This document shows positions 14,304 to 19,889 of a stretch of 19,889 nucleotides of DNA, piece after piece. Both the position numbers and the translations under genes were made by a program. Source of the DNA: an uncultured Clostridia bacterium (GTDB lineage: Bacteria > Bacillota > Clostridia > Oscillospirales > Ruminococcaceae). Below the pieces are notes generated by a model that had not been told where the DNA came from, did not search any database, and saw only the letters and a program-made list of their open reading frames with translations. Each line of letters opens with the position of its first letter. The stretch's first letter is position 1. The stretch covers positions 1-19,889 of the forward strand of contig CAMNBY010000182.1 of NCBI GenBank assembly GCA_946533615.1, written 5' to 3'.

Positions 14304-14726
14304 CTATTCCTTTCCCGAGCGCAGGCCTTTGATCGCGCTGTCGCAGTATTCCAGTATGTCGTGGCGCGTGACTATGCCGATGAAGACCTTTCTGTCGTCT
14401 ATCACGGGGACGAAGTTCTGGTTCATGGCCAGCAGCACCAACTCCTCGACGGTTGCCGTTACCGAAACGGCCTCGGAGCGAACTCTCCTTGGCAGGTCGG
14501 CAATGCGGTAATGCTCGAGATCTCTTATATCGAAAATATTGTTGTCAAGCATAAAATACAGAAAGTCGCCCTCGGCAAGGGTCTTGACGTAGGCGCCGTC
14601 CTTGTTTATCACGGGTATCGCGGTAAAGCCGTGATGGCGCATTTTCTCTATTGCCTGCCTGACAGTCTGGTCGTCATAGACATAGTCTGTCACGGCCTTT
14701 GGTTTTAGCAGTTTAAGAATATTCAT
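14304..14726 (-). CDS. Two-CBS-domain protein, CbpB/DarB-like
   Basis: 140 aa, consisting essentially of a CBS pair: first about 8-60 (AIEKMRHHGFTAIPVINKDG), second about 75-132 (VEELVLLAMNQNFVPVIDDRKVFIGIVTRHDIL). Stand-alone CBS pairs bind adenine nucleotides. Length and motif pattern (GFTAIPV, NxxFVPVxDD...FxGIxTR) resemble the B. subtilis c-di-AMP receptor DarB (YkuL) and Listeria CbpB, which act on the stringent-response enzyme Rel and on pyruvate carboxylase. Binding of c-di-AMP is inferred by resemblance only. Cytoplasmic, no signal peptide. Middle gene of the operon: 17 nt after the lipoprotein stop and 10 nt before the carboxypeptidase start, with GGAGAT as ribosome binding site. Confidence 0.85.
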   Translation of the reverse strand: MNILKLLKPKAVTDYVYDDQTVRQAIEKMRHHGFTAIPVINKDGAYVKTLAEGDFLYFMLDNNIFDIRDLEHYRIADLPRRVRSEAVSVTATVEELVLLAMNQNFVPVIDDRKVFIGIVTRHDILEYCDSAIKGLRSGKE

Positions 14727-14743
14727 ATATGGATTATCTCCGT

Positions 14744-15772
14744 TTAGTCCTTTTGTTCGTCCTCCGTGTCATCGGAGGCGGTGTCGCCGCTCTCTTCGGA
14801 GCTTTCGTTCCCGGAGTCGGCTGTTTCCTCTTCGGGAGCGTCGGAAGCGTCCTGCGCGTCAGCAGAGGCTGCGGTCTCCTCGCTGCTCTCGTCGGCAGAG
14901 GATATGTTCGCGGCATCATCGGGAACGGCGTCGTGAGGCTTGCCGTATTTGTATACCAGCCTGAAAAGCGAGTCGTAGTCTATGTCCTCGAAGCTGTCGG
15001 CAGAGTAGCCGGCATTGAAAAGATCCTCGGTCGTGATGCCCCAGCTTCCGCAAAGGCCCTGACAAAAGCCGATCTTGCGCTCTCCGCTCATGTTGTCGAT
15101 GTCCTGGAGCTCGTCCGCAAAATAGGCGTTGAACACCGAGTCGTCCGCGGTGGGCTCAAGCCTTGTGACGGTGCGCGTTTCTTCTATCTGGTTCTTGCCC
15201 TCTGCGGTGTAGGTAGAGATATACTTCACCAGATCGCCGCTCTGCTTGTCAAAGTAGAAGTCGGTGACGGTGATATATGTGTCGCCCGCATAGGTGTAGC
15301 GTTCGATGTCGTATTTCTCGTCCGTCAGCCAGGGAGTCTGGTCGGGAGCGATGTTCTCTGCGGCTATCTGCTGAACGATGTTGAACCTTGGTATCTCGAC
15401 GTCCTCGCGGTACATTCCGCAGACATAGTCGAACTCGTAGCCCTTGCCGTTGATGCTGACAACGCCGTGGCTGCCAAGCTTTTCGGTTTGCAGCTGATAA
15501 AAATCATCGCCGTCCACGATCTGCGTGATCGTGATCGGGCTGTCGAACTGGCTGCCGGTCAATGTGCATTCAAGGGTATACTTGTCCCCCTGATAGATAG
15601 CGGCAACTTTTTTGAGCCGCTCGCCAAGGCGTGTCTCGTCCACAACAACGGCGGCCTTGCTTTCCGTGTTTTCGTCATCAGCGGCCTCAGAGGAGCTGCT
15701 GTCGGAGCAGCCCGCAGCGGCCGAAGCCGAAAGCGCAAGGAGGGCAGCTAATATTAAATTGAATTTTCGCAT
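14744..15772 (-). CDS. Uncharacterised lipoprotein with acidic C-terminal tail
   Basis: 342 aa, family not recognised. Residues 1-21 form a lipoprotein signal with lipobox AAGC (Cys22). A Ser/Glu/Asp linker leads to a globular part of about 45-275 rich in beta strands (for example KYTLECTLTG, ITITQIVDGDDFYQL, DTYITVTDFYFDKQSGDLVKYISTY). This has the look of an outer-surface lipoprotein with a LolA/LppX- or YcdF-like sheet, though I cannot assign it. Residues about 278-342 form a low-complexity tail of Ala, Ser, Asp and Glu with no Lys or Arg until the end. First gene of the operon with the CBS protein and the D,D-carboxypeptidase, so a wall- or membrane-associated role is likely. AAGGG precedes the ATG. 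Confidence 0.85.
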   Translation of the reverse strand: MRKFNLILAALLALSASAAAGCSDSSSSEAADDENTESKAAVVVDETRLGERLKKVAAIYQGDKYTLECTLTGSQFDSPITITQIVDGDDFYQLQTEKLGSHGVVSINGKGYEFDYVCGMYREDVEIPRFNIVQQIAAENIAPDQTPWLTDEKYDIERYTYAGDTYITVTDFYFDKQSGDLVKYISTYTAEGKNQIEETRTVTRLEPTADDSVFNAYFADELQDIDNMSGERKIGFCQGLCGSWGITTEDLFNAGYSADSFEDIDYDSLFRLVYKYGKPHDAVPDDAANISSADESSEETAASADAQDASDAPEEETADSGNESSEESGDTASDDTEDEQKD

Positions 15773-15837
15773 TGTCCCAGCCCTTTCCGGATAACGGTAC
15801 TGCGCCGCCTGCCTGCCGCAAGCGGTATATATAAGAT

Positions 15838-15867
15838 ATTATACCACTACCCACTCGCTTCTGTCAA
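15838..15867 (-). promoter_or_regulatory. SigA promoter of lipoprotein-CBS-carboxypeptidase operon
   Basis: Minus-strand -35 TTGACA (15867-15862), 18-nt spacer, -10 TATAAT (15843-15838): consensus hexamers. The leader is about 60 nt and contains GGCAGGCAGGCGGCGC, with no recognised riboswitch. Confidence 0.9.
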
Positions 15868-15961
15868 GAGGCCGAAGCCGCCTGAAAGCAGCTCTCGGGC
15901 TCACAAACCGCGATATTTCGCCGTGTCTGCCCCTTCTACTTTTTCTTGCCGCGAGGGGATA

Positions 15962-15993
15962 AAAAGCACCCCGAAGCCTTTGGCTTTGGGGTG
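15962..15993 (-). terminator. Intrinsic terminator of the marR-type gene
   Basis: CACCCCGAAGCC (15967-15978) pairs over 12 positions (one G-T) with GGCTTTGGGGTG (15982-15993) around a 3-nt loop. On the minus strand it is followed by GCTTTTT. It lies about 21 nt after the MarR stop codon. Confidence 0.9.
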
Positions 15994-16014
15994 ATCGTTA
16001 CAAATATCAGCTGT

Positions 16015-16476
16015 TCACTTGGGATCCACCTTGTCGAGGACGCCCGCCAGCATCTCAAGTGTGGCACAGAACTCCTGAAGCTCGCTCTCGTTGAGCATAT
16101 CGAACCTTGAAGCGCCTATCTGTAAAGCGGCCTTCTGAGCCTGCTTGACGTAATCCTTGCCGCTGTCGGTCAGCTTGATGTTCACAACTCTTCTGTTGAA
16201 CTTGTTCTGCATACGCTCGATAAAGCCTCTGTCAACAAGCTGGCTCACGGCTCTTGTGGCCTGCTCGTTGCTGGTGCTGATCCTTGCGGCAAGCTCGGAC
16301 ATAGACATCATGCCGCTTTGAGAGAGAGTGAGGACTATTATCTGCTGTGTGCGGGTAAGTCCCGGCTCGATCTGGTCAAAGGACTTATACATAAGCTTTC
16401 TTATCCTCGGGTATATCTCGAATGAAAGCCTTACACATTCGGCTCTGTTTTTTTCATCTGATCTTGAAGCGGTCAT
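16015..16476 (-). CDS. MarR family transcriptional regulator
   Basis: 153 aa from ATG at 16476, chosen because AGGAGGT lies 6 nt upstream; the frame is open 9 codons further but that would swallow the ribosome binding site. Winged helix-turn-helix repressor or activator, dimeric. Helices LTRTQQIIVLTLSQSGMMSMSELAARISTSNEQATRAVSQLVDRGFIERMQN are the DNA-binding core (about 40-90), followed by the wing NRRVVNIKLTDSGKDYV and C-terminal dimer helices. It follows the XRE regulator on the same strand with an 81-nt gap, so it may be read from that promoter. No efflux or catabolic target gene adjoins it, so its ligand cannot be guessed. Confidence 0.92.
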   Translation of the reverse strand: MTASRSDEKNRAECVRLSFEIYPRIRKLMYKSFDQIEPGLTRTQQIIVLTLSQSGMMSMSELAARISTSNEQATRAVSQLVDRGFIERMQNKFNRRVVNIKLTDSGKDYVKQAQKAALQIGASRFDMLNESELQEFCATLEMLAGVLDKVDPK

Positions 16477-16499
16477 GGTAATACCTCCTGGATGGATAT

Positions 16500-16510
16500 G
16501 CACTGAGTGC
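16500..16510. promoter_or_regulatory. Palindrome in the marR-type gene leader
   Basis: GCACT-G-AGTGC is a perfect 5+1+5 inverted repeat 24 nt upstream of the MarR start codon. MarR proteins often autoregulate through such palindromes, so it is a candidate operator. It is short enough to be chance. Confidence 0.3.
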
Positions 16511-16529
16511 GATTTTGTATTCTGTGTAC

Positions 16530-16558
16530 TTTACATTTTAAGGAATATGTGATATAAT
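16530..16558 (+). promoter_or_regulatory. Consensus promoter pointing antisense into the XRE gene
   Basis: Plus-strand TTTACA (16530-16535), 17-nt spacer, TATAAT (16553-16558), with a TGTGA extension before the -10. No plus-strand gene begins downstream until 17430. Transcription from here would run antisense through the XRE coding region, whose stop codon overlaps the -10. Confidence 0.55.
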
Positions 16559-17193
16559 CAATCTATCGGGGCGCTCGTGCTGTCGGGCTGCTTGCTCACA
16601 GCCTTGCTGAACAGATCCTCACAGGTCTCGATGAAAGCCCTGAGCTCCGCAGAACGTTCGACAGGCAGCTCAAGCCTTTCGCGCTCGGTCCGCGGTGCCG
16701 CCTTGATGAAAGAAACGATACGGTCGGGCTCGTGGATAAGATGATCTTCGGTAAAACGCCGAGCCTCTTCACTGTCGGTCTCGAAAACAGCCCCCGAGTT
16801 GTGGGGATTGCATTCGTAAAGCGCCCGCAGCATTCGGTACGCTGCGATAAGGCGATAGGCGTTGACGGCGCTGCTTATCTCGCTGCTGCCCATGCTCTTT
16901 GAAAGCTCCAGCAGAAGATCCTCTGCGCTTGCAGCAGGGAAGCGTTCTGCCGGGTCATCATTGCCGCAGGGACCGAAAACATCTTCAAAGCCTGCGCCGT
17001 AAAGCTGCATAAGCTCGATCGCTGCCGCACAGGAGATGGTGCGTTGGCCGTTTTCGTATTGTGACAGGCCGCTCTGAGTGATGCCCAGCGCCTTGGCGGC
17101 TTCGGCCTGATTCATGGAACGCGATTGCCTGAGAGCCGCAAGCCGTTTCCCGACCTTGCGGTTGTATTCTGCGGCGGCACATTTGTTTTCCAT
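16558..17193 (-). CDS. XRE-type helix-turn-helix regulator
   Basis: 211 aa. N-terminal Cro/CI-type HTH at about 12-70 (VGKRLAALRQSRSMNQAEAAKALGITQSGLSQYENGQRTIS), the classical DNA-binding fold. The C-terminal 130 residues are helical and charged, without a peptidase, cupin or kinase motif that I recognise; they may be a sensor or dimer domain. Start ATG at 17193 has AGGTG about 12 nt upstream; no earlier in-frame start codon is available. It has its own strong promoter and is followed after 81 nt by the marR-type gene. Its ending overlaps an oppositely directed promoter (16530-16558). Confidence 0.88.
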   Translation of the reverse strand: MENKCAAAEYNRKVGKRLAALRQSRSMNQAEAAKALGITQSGLSQYENGQRTISCAAAIELMQLYGAGFEDVFGPCGNDDPAERFPAASAEDLLLELSKSMGSSEISSAVNAYRLIAAYRMLRALYECNPHNSGAVFETDSEEARRFTEDHLIHEPDRIVSFIKAAPRTERERLELPVERSAELRAFIETCEDLFSKAVSKQPDSTSAPID

Positions 17194-17265
17194 CTGAGCA
17201 TGAGCACCTCGTTTTTGTTTTTCGAGTGAGCAGGAAAGGCTCAGCCCGAAACAAACATTTTTTTC

Positions 17266-17294
17266 ATTATATCACATTATTTTTGATTTGTAAA
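17266..17294 (-). promoter_or_regulatory. SigA promoter of the XRE gene
   Basis: Minus-strand -35 TTTACA (17294-17289), 17-nt spacer, extended -10 TGTGATATAAT (-10 at 17271-17266). Leader of about 65 nt to the start codon. Confidence 0.88.
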
Positions 17295-17373
17295 GCATTA
17301 ATTTTACATTTTTTTCAAATTATGGCAGGAAAAATATTGCTGATATCTTTCGGCTTCGGAAATGAAACACCGT

Positions 17374-17402
17374 AAAGTCCCGGCATACATGGGTCGGACT
17401 TT
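17374..17402 (+). other. Hairpin upstream of the histidine phosphatase gene
   Basis: AAAGTCC (17374-17380) and GGACTTT (17396-17402) pair around a 15-nt loop, followed by GAAAAAC. It lies 27 nt before the start codon. No promoter of good quality is visible between the divergent XRE promoter and this gene, so this may be a leader structure. Its role is unknown. Confidence 0.4.
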
Positions 17403-17429
17403 GAAAAACAATTTAACACAGGAGGAAAT

Positions 17430-18077
17430 ATGAAAGGCTACAGGATAAGATTCGTCCGTCACGGCATAACAGAAGCGAATGCCGACGGCAGATACATAGG
17501 CGTCACCGACCTTCCGCTCAGCGCCGACGGCATCAAGCAGCTCTACGAAAAGCGCGAAAAACTGGACTATCAGTCCGTCCAGAAGGTGTATACCTCTCCG
17601 CTTAGGCGCTGCACCCAGACAGCAGACATTTTGTTCAACGGCGCCTACACAGCCGAGCTCGGACTGCTGGCAGAGATGGATTTCGGCGACTTCGAGAACA
17701 AGACCCCCGAGCAGCTCTCCGGGCTGCCCGAATACAAGAAATGGCTTGAGGGAGGACTTGACAATCCTCCCCCCAACGGCGAGACCGCCCGCAATGTGGT
17801 CAACCGCTGCTACGAGGCGATGAATATTATCATATCCGATATGATGTACGAGGGCTTTACGACCGCCGCGGTCGTTACCCACGGCGGTATAATCATGAAT
17901 ATGCTCTCCTGCTTCGGGATGCCGAAGATGCGGCCTATGGATTACCGCTGCGACTTCGGCGAGGGCTTCGAGATCATGGTGACTGCATCTATGTGGCAGC
18001 GCTCCGACGCCTTCGAGCTGCTTGGAAGATACCCCTATCCGCCGGAGAACGAGGAGGAGCAGTGCGAAACGGACTGA
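17430..18077 (+). CDS. Histidine phosphatase family protein
   Basis: 215 aa, phosphoglycerate-mutase-like fold. Catalytic Arg10-His11-Gly12 (FVRHGITEAN), Arg60 in SPLRRCTQTA, Glu82 (AEMDFGDFENKT) and second His151 in VVTHGGII are all present, so it should be an active acid phosphatase or mutase working through a phosphohistidine. The pattern resembles GpmB/CobC-type broad-specificity phosphatases; cofactor-dependent phosphoglycerate mutase is unlikely given the short length. The substrate cannot be assigned. ATG follows AGGAGG with 6-nt spacing. It is the first of three plus-strand genes with close spacing. Confidence 0.9.
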   Translation: MKGYRIRFVRHGITEANADGRYIGVTDLPLSADGIKQLYEKREKLDYQSVQKVYTSPLRRCTQTADILFNGAYTAELGLLAEMDFGDFENKTPEQLSGLPEYKKWLEGGLDNPPPNGETARNVVNRCYEAMNIIISDMMYEGFTTAAVVTHGGIIMNMLSCFGMPKMRPMDYRCDFGEGFEIMVTASMWQRSDAFELLGRYPYPPENEEEQCETD

Positions 18078-18108
18078 CGGCCATACACCGAAAGGATGGT
18101 GAACGGGA

Positions 18109-18942
18109 ATGACGATAAGAGAGCTTCGCATAAGCGCTAACAAAAGTATGCTAAAGCGCTGGGACAACGTGTTCGTGCTGTCCCTGTTCGAGACGGCGCT
18201 TATCTTTGCCTTTGCCGCCTGCGACATTCTGGTATACACCCTTTGCGATCATTTCAGGATCGAATATTATATCAGGCCTTCAAAGCTTTTCAGCTCTCCC
18301 ATGAGCATCTTCATGGTAATCATGCGTGTCTCGCTTGTGATCTTTGCCCTGATGCCTGAGATCTTTCTGATAAGGCGGCAATATATCGACATACTTGCCG
18401 GCCGCGACAGCTTTGAGACTCGCCGCTATATCATGTACAACACCAGGAATATACACCCAAGAGCAACTGTCAGCGGCTTTGTGCCCGTTATGCTCAGGCT
18501 GTTCTTTGCCCTGCCGCTCGCGGTTGGAGTATACGGTATCTACTATTTCGGCTACCGCCAGCTGAGCGCTTCGCTCTCAACGGGAACACTGTTCATGTTC
18601 ATGCTCTCGCTGGGCTTTACGGCGGTTTGGCTCGGCGCCTTCTTTCACTACAGCATCTCGCTGTCGCTGGTCAAGTATATCATGGCTCTCAACCCACGCG
18701 CCAATGTTTTCGACGCCTGCGACCTTTCGGTGCGGCTGATGGAGGGCAACCATATAAGATACATCAGGACGGTGCTGTCCTTTGCGCCTTATCTGCCTCT
18801 GCTGGTGCTGGTCTATCCTATCTTTCTGTTCGTGCCTTTCTACAGGCTCACGATGATGTCCCTTGCCCGCGAGATCATGGGCGATTACTGGCAGGACAAG
18901 CTGCCTGCCATGATAAAAAGGTGGAACAAGTATGCCCGTTGA
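18109..18942 (+). CDS. Polytopic membrane protein, possibly DUF975-like
   Basis: 277 aa with about six membrane segments (approximately 22-45, 66-90, 121-145, 160-183, 222-245 and a short one near 235-250). The amphipathic N-terminus IRELRISANKSMLKRW and the late motif SVRLMEGNHIRYIRTVLSF recall the DUF975 family of Firmicutes membrane proteins, but this is from memory. No transporter or enzyme motif is seen. ATG at 18109 is fixed by an in-frame stop at 18100. GGTGA is the likely ribosome binding site. It lies 31 nt after the phosphatase gene, and its end overlaps the next start by 11 nt, so translation is probably coupled. Confidence 0.8.
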   Translation: MTIRELRISANKSMLKRWDNVFVLSLFETALIFAFAACDILVYTLCDHFRIEYYIRPSKLFSSPMSIFMVIMRVSLVIFALMPEIFLIRRQYIDILAGRDSFETRRYIMYNTRNIHPRATVSGFVPVMLRLFFALPLAVGVYGIYYFGYRQLSASLSTGTLFMFMLSLGFTAVWLGAFFHYSISLSLVKYIMALNPRANVFDACDLSVRLMEGNHIRYIRTVLSFAPYLPLLVLVYPIFLFVPFYRLTMMSLAREIMGDYWQDKLPAMIKRWNKYAR

Positions 18943-19771
18943 GTTCCTGATAACCCCCGAGGAGGACGGCAGGCGGCTCGATCAGGTGCTGAGATCGAGG
19001 GGCTGCTCGCGCAGGCTCATCACAAGGCTGAAACGCACCGAGGGCGGCATGACCCGCAGCGGCAGCCTTATACGCACTATCGACAGGGTCAGGGTCGGCG
19101 ACGTGGTGGTCCTCTCCGAGCAGGACAGCCGCACGGCCGAGCCGAACACCGCCCTGAGCGCCGCAGTGCTCTTTGAGAACAGCGAGGTCGTAGTCTTCGA
19201 CAAGCCCGCAGGTATGCCTGTCCACCCTTCGCACAAGCACCGCAGCGACACCCTCGCGAACCTCTGGGCGTCGCGCTTCGGCGGAACGTTCAGACCGGTC
19301 AACAGGCTCGACCGCGATACCTCGGGCTGCGTGGCTGTCGCAAGGACACAGCTTGCGGCATCGAACCTTCAGCACAATATCTCCAAGGTCTATTACGCCG
19401 TATGCTGCGGCTATCCCGGGGAGTCGGGAACGATCACGGCTCCTATCGCCCGTGAGCGTGAGTCTATAATCAAGCGCTGCGTCCGCGAGGACGGGCGGTA
19501 TGCCGAGACAAGCTTCACGGCGATCTCCGGCAACGGCAGGTACACTCTCTGCCGCGTGATACTGAAAACAGGCCGCACCCACCAGATAAGAGTGCATTTT
19601 GCCTATATCGGCTGTCCGCTGGCAGGCGACAGCCTCTACGGCGGCAGCTGCGAAGACATCGGCCGTCAGGCTCTGCACTGCGCAGAACTGACGCTGCTGA
19701 CGGAGGGGCGCGAGGTAACGGTTCATTCGCCGCTCCCGGAGGAGCTGGAGCGCCTCGTTTCCCCTGAATGA
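18932..19771 (+). CDS. RluA-family RNA pseudouridine synthase
   Basis: 279 aa. Converts specific uridines of rRNA or tRNA to pseudouridine. N-terminal S4-like RNA-binding domain at about 12-62 (GRRLDQVLRSRGCSRRLITRLKR...VRVGDVV). KPAGMPVHP at 91-99 and the catalytic motif NRLDRDTSG at 124-132 with Asp127 as nucleophile; the usual preceding His is Asn. GRTHQIRVHFAYIGCPLAGDSLYG at 214-237 is the conserved C-terminal motif. Target (RluD-like 23S helix 69 versus others) cannot be set from sequence alone. Start ATG overlaps the preceding gene by 11 nt; AGGTGG precedes it. Confidence 0.93.
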   Translation: MPVEFLITPEEDGRRLDQVLRSRGCSRRLITRLKRTEGGMTRSGSLIRTIDRVRVGDVVVLSEQDSRTAEPNTALSAAVLFENSEVVVFDKPAGMPVHPSHKHRSDTLANLWASRFGGTFRPVNRLDRDTSGCVAVARTQLAASNLQHNISKVYYAVCCGYPGESGTITAPIARERESIIKRCVREDGRYAETSFTAISGNGRYTLCRVILKTGRTHQIRVHFAYIGCPLAGDSLYGGSCEDIGRQALHCAELTLLTEGREVTVHSPLPEELERLVSPE

Positions 19772-19794
19772 AAAACACCGCTGTGCGGAGCATC

Positions 19795-19864
19795 AGCCAC
19801 CCGCCGAAGCACACAGCAGCAAGAGCCTTTATGCTGCCCCTGCTGTCTGCTTCGGCCGGTGGCT
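19795..19864. repeat. Large imperfect hairpin after the rlu gene
   Basis: Three blocks pair in order: AGCCACC/GGTGGCT, GCCGAAGCA/TGCTTCGGC and ACAGCAG/CTGCTGT, separated by C-C mismatches, giving a 23-bp stem with a 20-nt loop. A small stem CCGC/GCGG lies just before it (19778-19788). Only TTT follows, so it is a poor intrinsic terminator and more probably a palindromic repeat element. The remaining window to 19889 holds GGCAACACCG and no gene. Confidence 0.6.
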
Positions 19865-19889
19865 TTAGGCAACACCGCACGACTAACGC

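Noticed and set aside
13160..15751. Long plus-strand open frames opposite the lipoprotein-CBS-carboxypeptidase operon
   Set aside because: The minus-strand genes have full motifs, ribosome binding sites, a promoter and a terminator. The plus frames are shadows.
17304..18239. Minus-strand open frame opposite the histidine phosphatase
   Set aside because: It lacks a family match and lies over an enzyme with intact catalytic residues.

Overview
The window looks like a chromosomal segment from a Gram-positive Firmicute, most likely a Ruminococcus-like member of the Oscillospiraceae. This is an inference. It rests on strong SigA-type promoters (TTGACA/TATAAT, 17-18 nt spacing), AGGAGG ribosome binding sites, several lipobox lipoproteins, a PdaA-type deacetylase, a zinc-ribbon membrane protein typical of gut Clostridia, the dnaX-ybaB-recR cluster, and compact GC-rich genes separated by AT-rich promoters and repeat-laden gaps. 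Nothing looks like a phage, plasmid, transposase or CRISPR array.

Layout. 1-311: non-coding, with a duplicated 60-bp repeat, a hairpin and the pyrB terminator. 312-1394 (-): aspartate carbamoyltransferase with an unusual C-terminal four-cysteine zinc tail resembling the zinc domain of the PyrI regulatory chain. 1528-2991 (-): uncharacterised lipoprotein with its own promoter and terminator. 3178-4041 (+): PdaA-like polysaccharide deacetylase lipoprotein. 4139-4380 (+): strong promoter, a structured leader, and SRP RNA ending in its own terminator. 4410-6614 (+): zinc-ribbon, single-pass membrane protein with a large extracytoplasmic region. 6647-9219 (+): dnaX-ybaB-recR, a replication and recombination operon. 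9220-9737: about 500 bp of stacked repeats (38-bp tandem repeat, 30-bp repeat, MITE-like inverted repeat, multi-hairpin repeat). 9738-11764 (+): L-aspartate oxidase (nadB) and a small membrane protein. 11827-13095 (+): O-acetylhomoserine sulfhydrylase. 13181-15772 (-): a three-gene operon of lipoprotein, two-CBS-domain protein resembling the c-di-AMP receptor CbpB/DarB, and D-Ala-D-Ala carboxypeptidase. 16015-17193 (-): XRE-type regulator followed by a MarR-type regulator. 17430-19771 (+): histidine phosphatase, polytopic membrane protein and RluA-family pseudouridine synthase. 19772-19889: a large hairpin, probably repeat-derived.

Most of the window is housekeeping and cell-envelope biology: NAD and pyrimidine synthesis, sulfur assimilation, DNA replication and repair, peptidoglycan trimming, and protein targeting. 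I do not see a clear new multi-gene system. The observations most worth checking are the PyrB-zinc-tail fusion, the SRP RNA leader with mutually exclusive pairings, a consensus promoter that fires antisense into the XRE gene and nearly copies that gene's own promoter, the c-di-AMP-type CBS protein co-transcribed with a carboxypeptidase whose SXN motif is altered, and the dense repeat nursery at 9268-9710.
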